Source: Desulfococcaceae bacterium
GTDB taxonomy: Bacteria; Desulfobacterota; Desulfobacteria; Desulfobacterales; Desulfosalsimonadaceae
Direction: 5' to 3'
Assembly: GCA_030145385.1 (NCBI GenBank)
Contig: JAQYVU010000006.1
Span: 1 to 64,000 of the forward strand
Length of the DNA: 64,000 nt
Under the pieces are notes generated by a model that was not told where the DNA came from, ran no database searches, and was given only the letters and a program-made list of their open reading frames with translations. The number at the start of each line of letters is the position of its first letter. Position 1 is the first letter of the stretch. Below, piece after piece: positions 1 to 8,783 of this stretch. A program made the position numbers and the translations under genes.

Positions 1-1
1 T

Positions 2-478
2 ATCGGCGGCGCCAAAAGCTGGGAGTGGATCAAAAAAGGCATCCCCCTGCGGGTGGAGATCGGGCCCAAGGACATTGCATCCGACTCCGTTTTTGTCGGC
101 CGCCGGGACAAGGAACCCCGGGACAAATCCGCCATCAACAAAGACACGTTTGTCGCTGAAATCAGCAATATTCTTGATGAAATTCAAAACAACCTGTTTC
201 AAAAAGCACTGGCATACCGAGAAGAACATACCAGAAACATTGATGATAAAAACGAATTTGATGCGTTTTTCACACCGGCGAACAGGGAACACCCGGAAAT
301 TCACGGCGGATTTGCCATGGCCCACTGGTGCGGTGATGCCCAATGCGAAAAACAGATAAAAGAGCGGCTGAATGTCACTGTCCGATGTATACCGTACGGC
401 CAGGCAAATGAGAACGGGGAATGTATTGAATGCGGAAAAGTGAGCAGCAAACGCGTTATATTCGCAAAAGCCTACTAA
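2..478 (+). CDS. proS: Prolyl-tRNA synthetase, C-terminal part (5' end outside window)
   Basis: This is the 3' end of a gene that enters from the left edge; the frame is open from base 2. The product charges tRNA-Pro with proline in the cytoplasm. The visible part reads through the end of the anticodon-binding domain (PLRVEIGPKDI, then FVGRRDKEPR) into the C-terminal zinc-binding-like domain of the archaeal/eukaryote-like (type 3) ProRS. That domain shows WCGDAQCE and later GECIECGK, and the chain ends in the conserved FAKAY with a C-terminal Tyr. The N-terminal catalytic domain is not in the window. Identification rests on these motifs and is confident. A repeat element follows directly after the stop. 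Confidence 0.9.
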   Translation: MGGAKSWEWIKKGIPLRVEIGPKDIASDSVFVGRRDKEPRDKSAINKDTFVAEISNILDEIQNNLFQKALAYREEHTRNIDDKNEFDAFFTPANREHPEIHGGFAMAHWCGDAQCEKQIKERLNVTVRCIPYGQANENGECIECGKVSSKRVIFAKAY

Positions 479-606
479 TGGCTTCGCAAAAAGTCCAATT
501 TCTGCGTTGTACAGCATCCTTCGTCACTGCGGCGTACAAAAAGTACGCCTCGTTCCTCAGGATGAGTACGCCTTGAACTTGAAGCTTTTTTCTTTACCAT
601 AAATGC
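479..606. repeat. Intergenic inverted-repeat element (divergent relative of family A)
   Basis: The spacer between proS and relA/spoT is filled by a palindromic element. Outer arms read GCTTCGCAAAAAGT at the left and AAGCTTTTTT near the right. The centre is a small perfect palindrome, GGCGTAC-AAAAA-GTACGCC (531-549). The edge words (TGGC, AAAAAGTCC, CTGCGTTGT, ACGCCTTG) match the family A elements at 20.5, 31.5, 33.2 and 61.5 kb, but the middle differs. No coding capacity is apparent. Confidence 0.55.
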
Positions 607-629
607 CACAAATATAGAAAAATGACTCA

Positions 630-2774
630 ATGATAAGAATTACCGACATAATAGATAATATTTATGACTATTACCCGGATGCGAATATGGACATCGTGGA
701 TCGGGCCTATATTTATTCGGCCAAGGTCCATGACGGTCAGCTCCGGCTGAGCGGTGAACCGTATCTTTCCCACCCGCTGGAAGTGGCGTCTATTCTTTCC
801 GATATGCGGCTGGACACCACCAGCATTGCCTGCGGCCTGCTCCATGACGTGGTTGAAGACACCCATTCCACCATTGAAGATATCGAAAACCTGTTCGGCA
901 TGGATGCCGCCAAAATCATTGAAGGCGTCACAAAGATCAGCAGCCTGTCGTTTAACACGGCAAAAGCGCGCCAGGCAGGCAATATCCGGAAAATGATCCT
1001 GGCCATGGCCGACGACATTCGTGTTATTTTAATCAAACTCGCGGACCGGCTTCACAATACCCGCACGCTTCATTATCATAAAAAAGAAGAGAAAAAAAAG
1101 CTCATTGCCCAGGAAACCTTAGACATTTATTCGCCCATTGCCGCCCGGCTCGGCATATACTGGATTAAAAGAGAATTGGAAGAAATCTCTTTTTCTTATA
1201 CCAATCCGGAAGAATATGAAAAGATCAAGCAACTGGTCAGCACCAACAAAGCGGATCGGGAATATTATGTCCAGGAAGTAAAAAGCACCATCTTAGATAT
1301 TTTGAACCATGCAAACCTGAACTGCACTGTCACCGGAAGGTACAAGCAGTTTTACAGTATCCACCAGAAAATGATAGCCCAGAAGCTTGAATTTGAACAA
1401 GTCTATGACATCATCGCCTTTCGAGTAATTTTGGATACAATCCCCCAGTGCTATGAAGCCCTGGGCCTCATCCATTCCAAATGGCGCCCCATTCCTTATA
1501 AATTTAAAGATTATATCGGTTTTCCCAAACCCAACGGCTATAAATCCCTGCATACAACCGTTGTCGGCCCATATGGGGAACGTATGGAAATTCAAATTCG
1601 TACCCGTGAAATGGATCAGGTGGCCAACTCCGGCATTGCCGCCCACTGGAGCTATAAAGAAGGCAAGACCCTGGATGAGGAGACCAAAAACACCTTTGCG
1701 TGGATTCAGAATCTGGTGGATCATGAAGAAAGCTATGGTGATCCGGAAGAATTTCTGGAAAATGTCCGGATTGACCTGTTTCCCAAGGATGTCTATATTT
1801 TTACCCCCAACGGCGAAGTGAAAAATCTGCCAAAAGGCTCCACCCCCGTTGATTTTGCCTACATGATTCACACGGAAGTCGGTCATCAGTGCTCCGGCGC
1901 AAAAGTCAACGGCCGCCTGGTCCCCCTTCAGTACAAGCTGCAAACCGGCGATATCGTAGAGATCACGACATTTAAAGGCCATCACCCAAGCCCGGACTGG
2001 CTGACGTATGTGAAGACCGGCAAAGCACGCTCCAGAATCCGCCAATGGATAAAAAAACAGGAAACAGACCGAAGCATCAGCCTTGGCCGGGAATTATGCG
2101 AAAAGGCTTTTCGCAAGCATAAACTGAATTTTAATGAACTGCTTCATTCAAAGGAAATGGAACAGGCGGCACGGCATTTTAATTTTAAAAAAGTGGGTGA
2201 CCTGATCGCCCATATCGGGTACGGAAAAGTAACGCCCCTGCAGTTGATTGGGAAACTGGCGCCGGATGTCAAAACGAAAAAGGAAGACACCCTTTTCACC
2301 AAATTGATGCCCCGGCGAAAAGATAAAAAAGACAAGGATGCGGACGGCATTGTCGTTGACGGGCTTGATGATATCCTTATCCGCTACGGGCAATGCTGCC
2401 AGCCGATACCCGGGGATCGGATCACCGGATATATTACGCATGGTGCCGGAATCACGGTTCATCGTAAGGGGTGTGTCAATGCCCTGAAAATGAATCCGGA
2501 ACGTCAAATTCATGTCCAGTGGAAAGAAAAAGCCGCCGGATCATTCCGGGTAAAAATGAATGTACAAGCCTATGACAAGGTTGGATTACTGGCTGAAATA
2601 TCATCCGCACTCAGCCAGATGGAAGCCAATATCGTAGACATCAATTTAGAAAGCGAAAAAGACAAAATGGTCAATGGCTTTTTTACAATTGCAGTAAAAG
2701 ACATTGACCACTTGGATGATGTAATCGCAAAACTCAAAAAAATTGATACGATCCAGGAAATAAGCCGGGCGTAA
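630..2774 (+). CDS. relA/spoT: Bifunctional (p)ppGpp synthetase/hydrolase, Rsh family
   Basis: The 714-residue cytoplasmic enzyme makes and degrades the stringent-response alarmone (p)ppGpp. The N-terminal HD hydrolase domain keeps its metal ligands (H48, HD at 72-73, then EDT at 76-78), so hydrolysis is probably active. The synthetase domain (about 235-345) contains YDIIAFRVI and the substrate-selecting motif as KFKD rather than the usual RxKD of bifunctional enzymes; the basic charge is kept. A TGS domain (about 385-445), a Cys-rich segment (RYGQCCQPIPGD) and a C-terminal ACT domain follow, giving the full long-Rsh architecture and length. The ATG at 630 has only a weak upstream purine stretch. 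The gene converges with rpmB, with five bases between the stop codons. Confidence 0.93.
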   Translation: MIRITDIIDNIYDYYPDANMDIVDRAYIYSAKVHDGQLRLSGEPYLSHPLEVASILSDMRLDTTSIACGLLHDVVEDTHSTIEDIENLFGMDAAKIIEGVTKISSLSFNTAKARQAGNIRKMILAMADDIRVILIKLADRLHNTRTLHYHKKEEKKKLIAQETLDIYSPIAARLGIYWIKRELEEISFSYTNPEEYEKIKQLVSTNKADREYYVQEVKSTILDILNHANLNCTVTGRYKQFYSIHQKMIAQKLEFEQVYDIIAFRVILDTIPQCYEALGLIHSKWRPIPYKFKDYIGFPKPNGYKSLHTTVVGPYGERMEIQIRTREMDQVANSGIAAHWSYKEGKTLDEETKNTFAWIQNLVDHEESYGDPEEFLENVRIDLFPKDVYIFTPNGEVKNLPKGSTPVDFAYMIHTEVGHQCSGAKVNGRLVPLQYKLQTGDIVEITTFKGHHPSPDWLTYVKTGKARSRIRQWIKKQETDRSISLGRELCEKAFRKHKLNFNELLHSKEMEQAARHFNFKKVGDLIAHIGYGKVTPLQLIGKLAPDVKTKKEDTLFTKLMPRRKDKKDKDADGIVVDGLDDILIRYGQCCQPIPGDRITGYITHGAGITVHRKGCVNALKMNPERQIHVQWKEKAAGSFRVKMNVQAYDKVGLLAEISSALSQMEANIVDINLESEKDKMVNGFFTIAVKDIDHLDDVIAKLKKIDTIQEISRA

Positions 2775-2779
2775 GCTTG

Positions 2780-2968
2780 TTACGGTTTTGTCACAAACCC
2801 GGATTTAATACAGTTGGTGCAGACCATTATTTTTTTGACATTGCCGTTCTGAACCGCGCGAACCCTCTGAAGATTCGGATTAAATCGACGTTTATTCACA
2901 TTATGCGCATGGCTTACATTGTTGCCGACCATTGGTTTTTTTCCGCAAATTTCACACTGCTTTGACAT
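2780..2968 (-). CDS. rpmB: 50S ribosomal protein L28
   Basis: The 62-residue basic protein is a component of the large ribosomal subunit. It starts with [20 protein letters not shown], the conserved L28 N-terminus, and carries two CxxC pairs (CEIC and CTNC), the zinc-binding version of L28. The ATG is preceded by AAGGAG six bases upstream. It lies downstream of bamD but is separated from it by a terminator-like hairpin, so it probably has its own promoter. The usual L33 partner is not adjacent. Confidence 0.95.
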   Translation of the reverse strand: MSKQCEICGKKPMVGNNVSHAHNVNKRRFNPNLQRVRAVQNGNVKKIMVCTNCIKSGFVTKP

Positions 2969-3000
2969 GATATTCTCCTTGAAACATTATATATAAATAA

Positions 3001-3028
3001 AGAAAGGCATATACTCTATCAATATGCC
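3001..3028 (-). terminator. Probable Rho-independent terminator after the trxA-trxB-bamD run
   Basis: On the minus strand a stem GGCATAT / ATATGCC (3006-3012 with 3022-3028, 9-nt loop) is followed by the T-rich run TTTCTTTATTT. It lies about 95 bases after the bamD stop and before rpmB. The stem is short, so strength is uncertain. Confidence 0.5.
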
Positions 3029-3122
3029 CTTGTAAAGCTTTTTTTGTGTTATCTTCAACTGTGTTCTATTCAAATTCGCTGCTATGCTTAATGATCAGCG
3101 GATAATTATTATTCGCCTTATT

Positions 3123-3890
3123 TTAATCACGCGCTACCGGCGGGTCAGATTCATCCGAGACATCCTCAGTATCGGGAACCGGCCCGGTTTTCTCATCATC
3201 CACGAGTTCGGCTTCAGAATCAACCTCAGACAGTTCCTGTTTCTGTTCAATCAGATTTCTGCATTTCGCCATATAATCCAGCGCCTGCTGATGAAGCCCC
3301 AAATTGGGATAAGTCGTCACCACCCCGGCAAACCGGTTCAATGCCGCTTCATATTTTTTTGACTTGAAATAAAACAGGCCGATATCCATCTCTTTCGCGG
3401 CAAGATTCTGCAAACATACTTCAATATGCGGCTTTGCCATCAGGGCATACTCGCTGTCCGGAAACCGTTCTTCCAGCCTTTGAAATGACAGAAGCGCATT
3501 CTGGGTGGCCGTTGCATCCCGGTCAATCGTTTCGATCCGGTCGAAATCGCATAGACCGACCTGATAGATAACATATGGAATCTTTTCATCATTAGGATGC
3601 ATTCGTTCATACTCATTATAAGCCAGAATCGCTTCGTCATAGGATTCCATCAGATAATTGGCATCCGCAATTTTAAGGCCGGCCCCCTTTGCATGAACGG
3701 AAAACGGATACCAGTCCTTTAATTTCTTATAAGCCTTGACGGCCTGAGAGTATTTTTCTTTTTCAAAATACATCTGCCCGTCTGCAGCAAGTTCATCAGC
3801 AGTTTTTTCAGGTTTATTTTTCGACCACCATGAACACCCCGCCAAAGCCATCAGCAACACAATAATAAAAATAACTTTTAACCGCTTCAT
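3123..3890 (-). CDS. bamD: Outer-membrane assembly lipoprotein BamD-like
   Basis: The 255-residue lipoprotein belongs to the BamD/ComL family, which helps the BAM complex insert beta-barrel proteins into the outer membrane. The start at 3890 gives MKRLKVIFIIVLLMALAGC, a signal peptide ending in the lipobox LAGC; an earlier ATG at 3935 would add 15 residues before the signal and is unlikely. The mature part shows TPR-like helices of the family (YFEKEKYSQAVKAY, AILAYNEYERMHPND, SFQRLEERFPDSEYA). The C-terminus is acidic and low-complexity (EDVSDESDPPVARD). It follows trxB by about 50 bases, so it may share the trx transcript; no functional link to thioredoxin is implied. Confidence 0.87.
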   Translation of the reverse strand: MKRLKVIFIIVLLMALAGCSWWSKNKPEKTADELAADGQMYFEKEKYSQAVKAYKKLKDWYPFSVHAKGAGLKIADANYLMESYDEAILAYNEYERMHPNDEKIPYVIYQVGLCDFDRIETIDRDATATQNALLSFQRLEERFPDSEYALMAKPHIEVCLQNLAAKEMDIGLFYFKSKKYEAALNRFAGVVTTYPNLGLHQQALDYMAKCRNLIEQKQELSEVDSEAELVDDEKTGPVPDTEDVSDESDPPVARD

Positions 3891-3940
3891 GAAAAATTCC
3901 CGCTGCGTTTTATGCAGAACAAACTGTGATGCCATGACTG

Positions 3941-4876
3941 CTAATGGCCTTCTATCGTTTCGATGTAATTGGCTGCTTCAAAAGCCGCAATGGCACTGTC
4001 TCCGACGGCTGTGGCGACCTGGCGCAACGGCGTATTCCGGACATCCCCGGCCGCATAAACACCGGGAACCGATGTTTCCATTTTTGAATTCACCACAACA
4101 AATCCGCCTTTATCGACTTGCACCGTATCGTTTAAAAATGACGTATTCGGCGTGATACCCACCCAGACAAAACATCCTTCCACGGCAAGCTCAGACGCTT
4201 CACCGGTTTTGACATTTTTCACTGAAACGCTTTCCACGCCGGCGTCTGATCCGTTGACGGATGTGAGGACCGAATCCCAGACAATTTCTATTTTATCATT
4301 TTCCAGTGCCCGCTCCTGAAGAATCCGGGTGGCCCGCAGTTGATCCCGCCGGTGAATTAAATACACCTTATCAACAAAACGGGTCAGGAAGATACTTTCC
4401 TGCACCGCCGTATCACCGCCGCCGATGGCTGCGACAACACTGTTTCTGAAAAACGGCGCATCACAGGTCGCACAGGTGGAAATCCCTTTGCCGTAAAATT
4501 CTTCTTCGCCTGAAACACCAAGTTTTCTCGGAGACGCACCGGTGGCAATAATCACTGCCTTGCATGTCACTGTCCGGTCGCTTAAAACAAGCTTTTTAAC
4601 CGTATCCGCGACGTCCATGGACTGGACCCGGTTGGTTTCAATTTCAACTCCGAAACGCTTGGCCTGGTCCGTCATTTTCATGACCAGGTCAGCGCCGGAC
4701 AGGCCTTCCGGAAAACCCGGATAATTTTCAATCCAGTCTGTGACCAGAATCTGACCGCCGGGTGCCGACTTTTCGAGAACCAGAATATTTAACCGGGCCC
4801 TTGCTGCATAGATGGATGCCGTCAGACCGGCAGGACCGCCGCCGATAATTACAAGATCATACTCTGTTGGTTTCAT
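3941..4876 (-). CDS. trxB: Thioredoxin-disulfide reductase
   Basis: The 311-residue FAD enzyme passes electrons from NADPH to thioredoxin. The N-terminal FAD-binding motif GGGPAG sits at 12-17, the redox-active Cys pair is CATC at 135-138, the NADPH-site motif is GGGDTA near 152, and the C-terminal FAD motif is GVYAAGDVR. Length and motif order are standard for low-molecular-weight bacterial TrxB. It begins 9 bases after trxA ends, so the two are almost certainly co-transcribed with each other as reductase and substrate. Confidence 0.96.
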   Translation of the reverse strand: MKPTEYDLVIIGGGPAGLTASIYAARARLNILVLEKSAPGGQILVTDWIENYPGFPEGLSGADLVMKMTDQAKRFGVEIETNRVQSMDVADTVKKLVLSDRTVTCKAVIIATGASPRKLGVSGEEEFYGKGISTCATCDAPFFRNSVVAAIGGGDTAVQESIFLTRFVDKVYLIHRRDQLRATRILQERALENDKIEIVWDSVLTSVNGSDAGVESVSVKNVKTGEASELAVEGCFVWVGITPNTSFLNDTVQVDKGGFVVVNSKMETSVPGVYAAGDVRNTPLRQVATAVGDSAIAAFEAANYIETIEGH

Positions 4877-4885
4877 CAGATTAGT

Positions 4886-5212
4886 CTATAAAGTTTTTTT
4901 TAAGGATTCTTCGATCTTTGATTTATCGACCATGCCGACAATCTGGTCCAGCTTTTCGCCGCCTTTGAATATCAGCAATGTGGGAATGGCTCTGATTCCA
5001 AAGTTTCCGGGGGTTACCGGATTATCATCCACATTACACTTGAAAAATTTTACTTTTCCTTCGTAGTCCTTGCTGATCTCTTCAATCACAGGACCAATTG
5101 CTTTACATGGTCCGCACCATGGTGCCCAGAAATCGACCAGCACCGGGATATCTGATTTCAAAACTTCACTGTCAAATGTGCTGTCACTGACATCTAAAAT
5201 ATTTTCAGCCAT
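4886..5212 (-). CDS. trxA: Thioredoxin
   Basis: The 108-residue cytoplasmic redox protein has the canonical active site WCGPC (C33 and C36) and a cis-Pro segment AIPTLLIF. It reduces disulfides in target proteins and is recycled by TrxB from the next gene. The ATG is preceded by AAAGGATG, a good ribosome-binding site. It is the first gene of the minus-strand trxA-trxB(-bamD) run. Confidence 0.96.
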   Translation of the reverse strand: MAENILDVSDSTFDSEVLKSDIPVLVDFWAPWCGPCKAIGPVIEEISKDYEGKVKFFKCNVDDNPVTPGNFGIRAIPTLLIFKGGEKLDQIVGMVDKSKIEESLKKTL

Positions 5213-5542
5213 TGTAACATCCTTTCATCAATATTTTTTCCGAGAGATTATTAAAAAAATTTGCTCCCTTGTTCAATACCGGACAATTGACCTTATATCG
5301 TAATAAACCGGCATAATTTGCAAGTAATATAATGACCGGTATCCGGATTGTCAAGAAAGGAGACAGGCCTGATGCCATCTGTCGGCAATTGACCAATCCC
5401 GGTATTCTAATATGCGCTTTCCGTTTCAGGCAGGAGAACGCCGGATATTTTATAAAAATGCAGATACCGGCTGCACGAATTTCATATATTTCATATTAAA
5501 AGGATCTATGCTATATAAATTTACTTAAAAAAAGATTGACTC

Positions 5543-5574
5543 TTAATTTGCAAATCATTAGGTTTGCAAATTAA
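5543..5574. promoter_or_regulatory. Perfect 12-bp inverted repeat upstream of hisI (candidate operator)
   Basis: TTAATTTGCAAA (5543-5554) and TTTGCAAATTAA (5563-5574) are exact reverse complements around an 8-base gap. A TTGACT hexamer (5536-5541) abuts the left arm, so a repressor bound here could block a promoter. The site lies 78-109 bases before hisI and about 330 bases upstream of trxA on the other side. No regulator is encoded next to it, so the assignment to hisI is inference. Confidence 0.45.
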
Positions 5575-5585
5575 ATTTTAAGGTT

Positions 5586-5628
5586 CGGTTGCAATAAAAT
5601 ACCAAGTGATATTTTTAAGTTACAACCG
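5586..5628. promoter_or_regulatory. Second imperfect hairpin in the hisI leader
   Basis: CGGTTGCAA at 5586 pairs with TTACAACCG ending at 5628 with one mismatch, and the inner AT-rich parts pair with a two-base bulge. It sits between the upstream palindrome and the hisI ribosome-binding site (GAGGA), so it could act in the mRNA leader. No leader peptide rich in His codons was seen, so classical his attenuation is not supported. Confidence 0.3.
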
Positions 5629-5651
5629 ACAGACGATACGAGGAACTGACA

Positions 5652-6029
5652 ATGATAGAACTAGATTTCAACAAAATGGGCGGCCTGGCACCGGCCATTG
5701 TGCAGGATAATGAGTCCGGCGAGGTTCTGATGCTGGCCTTTATGAACAAAGAAGCCTGGGAAGCCACCTTAAAAACAGGTAAAGCAACTTTTTTCAGCCG
5801 CTCCCGAAACCAGTTATGGGTCAAGGGGGAAACCTCCGGCCATGTCCAGCTGGTAAAAGAGATCCGCGTGGACTGCGATGATGACACCGTGGTATTAAAA
5901 GTCGAACAGCTCGGCGGTGCCGCCTGCCACAAGGGCTATAAAAGCTGTTTTTACCGGAAAGTGGTAGATGACCAACTAATCATTACCGACGAACCCGTAT
6001 TTGATCCCAGCGAGGTATATAAAAAATGA
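5652..6029 (+). CDS. hisI: Phosphoribosyl-AMP cyclohydrolase
   Basis: The 125-residue enzyme opens the purine ring of phosphoribosyl-AMP, the third step of histidine synthesis. It shows the family signatures [26 protein letters not shown] (metal-binding Asp/Cys cluster) and [12 protein letters not shown]. It is the stand-alone HisI form without a fused HisE pyrophosphohydrolase. GAGGA precedes the ATG at good spacing. The stop overlaps the hisG start by four bases, so the two are translationally coupled. Confidence 0.95.
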   Translation: MIELDFNKMGGLAPAIVQDNESGEVLMLAFMNKEAWEATLKTGKATFFSRSRNQLWVKGETSGHVQLVKEIRVDCDDDTVVLKVEQLGGAACHKGYKSCFYRKVVDDQLIITDEPVFDPSEVYKK

Positions 6030-6901
6030 CAACGCAATTAAAGCTTGGCATCCCCAAGGGAAGCCTCCAGAACTCAACTGTGGAACTGTTCCGCAGATCC
6101 GGATGGAAAATAAACGTTAACGGAAGAAGTTATTTTCCGGATATCAATGATGAGACCATCACTTGCGCTCTTTGCCGGGCCCAGGAAATGTCTATTAATG
6201 TTGAAAGCGGCGTTTTAGACGCCGGTCTGACCGGACTGGACTGGATTGCGGAAAACAACTCGGACATTCATGTGGTAAGCGATCTTGTCTACTCAAAGGT
6301 CAGCACCCGGCCGGCCCGATGGGTGATTGCCGTGGCCTATGACTCTCCGGTAAAAACCATTGAAGACCTTGAAGGCAAAACCATTTCTACTGAAATGATG
6401 AAATACACCCAGCGATTTTTTGCCGAAAAAGGAATCAATGTCAACGTCAAGTTTTCATGGGGCGCAACTGAAGCCAAAGTGGTATCCGGTCTGGCCGATG
6501 CCATTGTTGAAATTACCGAAACAGAAAGCACCATCAAAGCACATGGTCTTCGGATTATCCATGAAATGATGCAGACCAACACCCAGCTGATTGCCAATCA
6601 CGATGCCTGGGAAATACCCGAAAAACGCGAAAAAATTGAACAGATCGCCCTGCTGTTGAAAGGCGCGCTCCTGGCGGGGAATATGGTGGGATTGAAAATG
6701 AATGTGCCGAATGCAGGCCTGGAAAAAATCGTTTCCCTGCTGCCCAGCTTAAACGCCCCAACCGTGGCGTCTTTGTACCAGTCCGACTGGTTTTCCGTGG
6801 AAACGGTTGTCAACTCCGATGCGGTCCGTGACCTGATTCCCAATTTAATGAAGCACGGCGCCGAGGGGATAGTGGAATACCCCTTAAACAAAGTGGTATA
6901 G
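6026..6901 (+). CDS. hisG: ATP phosphoribosyltransferase, long form
   Basis: The 291-residue enzyme condenses ATP with PRPP in the committed step of histidine synthesis. The periplasmic-binding-like catalytic fold is visible from [17 protein letters not shown] through [10 protein letters not shown] to [18 protein letters not shown]. The length and the C-terminal segment (about 215-291) indicate the long HisG form, whose C-terminal ACT-like domain gives histidine feedback inhibition; no HisZ would be needed. It overlaps hisI by four bases (ATGA). The rest of the his pathway is not in the window. Confidence 0.95.
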   Translation: MTTQLKLGIPKGSLQNSTVELFRRSGWKINVNGRSYFPDINDETITCALCRAQEMSINVESGVLDAGLTGLDWIAENNSDIHVVSDLVYSKVSTRPARWVIAVAYDSPVKTIEDLEGKTISTEMMKYTQRFFAEKGINVNVKFSWGATEAKVVSGLADAIVEITETESTIKAHGLRIIHEMMQTNTQLIANHDAWEIPEKREKIEQIALLLKGALLAGNMVGLKMNVPNAGLEKIVSLLPSLNAPTVASLYQSDWFSVETVVNSDAVRDLIPNLMKHGAEGIVEYPLNKVV

Positions 6902-6907
6902 CAGGCA

Positions 6908-7036
6908 ATTGAAAAACTATTGCGCTTGGCCATACGGCGTTAAAATTTGTCTCAAAATGCTCATTTATAAATATAAACTCCACTTTTTCGCCAAATTTTG
7001 CCTTGTATGGCCTGCGCTCATGACATTTTTCAACAC
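6908..7036. repeat. Intergenic inverted-repeat element, family B copy 1
   Basis: The element lies between hisG and engB. Arms TTGAAAAACTATTGCGC at the left and GCGCTCATGACATTTTTCAA at the right pair imperfectly. It carries the family core (6951-6982), which on the minus strand reads TTTATAAATGAGCATTTTGA. Similar cores occur at 29.27 kb and 39.08 kb. Confidence 0.6.
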
Positions 7037-7105
7037 CCTGCAGACACCCGCTTTAAATAAAGCTGGCAAGCAAAAAATATTTATTAGATTAGGCAAAGGC
7101 AAACC

Positions 7106-7699
7106 ATGATCATTAAATCGGCAGAATTTGTAATAAGCGCCACCCGGCCGGGAAATTATCCGCCGGAAGACCTTCCGGAAATTGCGTTTGCCGGCCGCTC
7201 CAATGTGGGGAAATCCACCCTGATCAACAAGCTCGTCAACCGGAAACACCTGGTAAAAACCAGTTCGACCCCGGGAAGGACCCAGCTTTTAAACTTTTTT
7301 AATATCAATGAATCGTTTGTGTTTGTCGATCTGCCGGGGTACGGCTATGCCAAGGTCCCGGAACGGGTCAAAAAAGACTGGGGCCAAATGATTGAGACCT
7401 TTCTTACCACCCGGTCGACGCTAAAAGGCGTGGTGCTGATTCTTGATATTCGCCGCAATCCGGGGGAGGAAGAACGCAACTTTATTTCATGGCTGCACCA
7501 GCAGGAGATCCCGGCGGTTCTGATTCTGACAAAAGCGGACAAATTGTCAAAAACCAAACAGAAAAAACAGGTCCAGATCATTGAAAAAGCACTGTCAGTC
7601 AATCCGGAAGAACTGATATGCTTTTCGGCAAAAACACGCCAGGGACTGGATAATGTGTGGGCGGCTATTGAGTATTGCCTGGTGGAACCTTCCGACTAA
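7106..7699 (+). CDS. engB: Ribosome-biogenesis GTP-binding protein EngB/YsxC/YihA
   Basis: The 197-residue TRAFAC GTPase takes part in large-subunit ribosome assembly. G1 is GRSNVGKS (30-37), the G2/switch region contains SSTPGRTQ, G3 is DLPGYGYAKVP, which is characteristic of this family, G4 is TKADK, and G5 is SAKT. Length is normal for the family. It is followed by era, another ribosome-related GTPase, after a 160-base spacer. Confidence 0.94.
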   Translation: MIIKSAEFVISATRPGNYPPEDLPEIAFAGRSNVGKSTLINKLVNRKHLVKTSSTPGRTQLLNFFNINESFVFVDLPGYGYAKVPERVKKDWGQMIETFLTTRSTLKGVVLILDIRRNPGEEERNFISWLHQQEIPAVLILTKADKLSKTKQKKQVQIIEKALSVNPEELICFSAKTRQGLDNVWAAIEYCLVEPSD

Positions 7700-7859
7700 C
7701 CTCACACGCCGGAGCAAAACAGGAACTGCTTTATTCATCATATTCCATACTATTTTTTATATTCCGGCTTCTGCTTTGTTATGCTTGCATTTTTTCTCAG
7801 GTATTTTTATTTTAATATAGAATGCATGAGTAATATTAAAAAAAACCAGAGGATCCGAA

Positions 7860-8771
7860 GTGACAGACATCATCGAACAAATTAAAGGCTTTAAATCCGG
7901 ATTTGCCGCCATTATCGGCGCGCCGAACGTGGGCAAGTCGACGCTTTTAAACACCATGATCGGCGAGAAAATCTCGATTACATCGAGCAAGCCCCAGACC
8001 ACCCGCAACCGGATTGCCGGGGTGTGCCATCAGCCCGGTTTTCAGATTGTTTTTTTAGATACCCCGGGCATCCACATGAGCAAAAAACCATTGAACAGCA
8101 AAATGGTGGAAGTGGCCATGTCAGCCATCAGCGATGTGGATCTTGTCCTGCTGGTAATCGACGCGTCCAACCCGGAACCGGCATCGGAACAGTTGATTTT
8201 AAATAAACTCAAGGAGGGCAAAAAACCCCCTGCGATTCTTGCCATTAATAAAGTCGACATAGTAAAAAAACCGAAACTGCTTCATCTGATTAATAAGTGG
8301 GCAAAAGCCTATTCATTTGAAGAAATTATCCCGGTGTCCGCCCTCGAAGGCACCCAGGTCGACGATCTGATGTCGGCCATGAAAAAACTGCTGCCGGACG
8401 GCCCCCCGTATTTCCCGGAAGACATGATCACGGACATGCCGGAACGCTTTATTGCCGCTGAAATGATCCGCGAAAAAGTTTTTGAGCTGACCGCCCAGGA
8501 AATCCCGTTTTCCACAGCCGTTACCATTGAAGCGTTTGAAGAACTGACTAAAAAAAATCTGGTCCGGATCCATGCTGCCATTCATATTGAACGAAAATCC
8601 CAGAAAGGGATTATTATCGGGAAACAGGGTGCCATGCTCCGGCAGATCGGCGAAGCCGCCCGGCTGGACATTGAACGAATGGTGGGAACCCGGGTTTTTT
8701 TAAAACTCTTTGTCCGGATTGAAAAAAACTGGAGCAGGGATGCCAAGGCCATGAGAAAACTGGGATATTAG
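7860..8771 (+). CDS. era: GTPase Era
   Basis: The 303-residue GTPase binds 16S rRNA and assists small-subunit maturation. G1 is GAPNVGKS (20-27), G3 DTPG, G4 NKVD and G5 SAL. The C-terminal KH RNA-binding domain has the GxxG-containing IIIGKQGAMLRQIG. The start is GTG at 7860 with AGAGGATCC upstream, the only start that gives the normal N-terminus. The stop is TAG, which shows that amber is an ordinary stop codon in this genome. Confidence 0.96.
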   Translation: MTDIIEQIKGFKSGFAAIIGAPNVGKSTLLNTMIGEKISITSSKPQTTRNRIAGVCHQPGFQIVFLDTPGIHMSKKPLNSKMVEVAMSAISDVDLVLLVIDASNPEPASEQLILNKLKEGKKPPAILAINKVDIVKKPKLLHLINKWAKAYSFEEIIPVSALEGTQVDDLMSAMKKLLPDGPPYFPEDMITDMPERFIAAEMIREKVFELTAQEIPFSTAVTIEAFEELTKKNLVRIHAAIHIERKSQKGIIIGKQGAMLRQIGEAARLDIERMVGTRVFLKLFVRIEKNWSRDAKAMRKLGY

Positions 8772-8783
8772 TATATTACCACA

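Noticed and set aside
1293-2045. 250-codon minus-strand frame inside relA/spoT
   Set aside because: The plus-strand protein has full Rsh domains across this interval; the minus frame has no recognisable motif or start signal.
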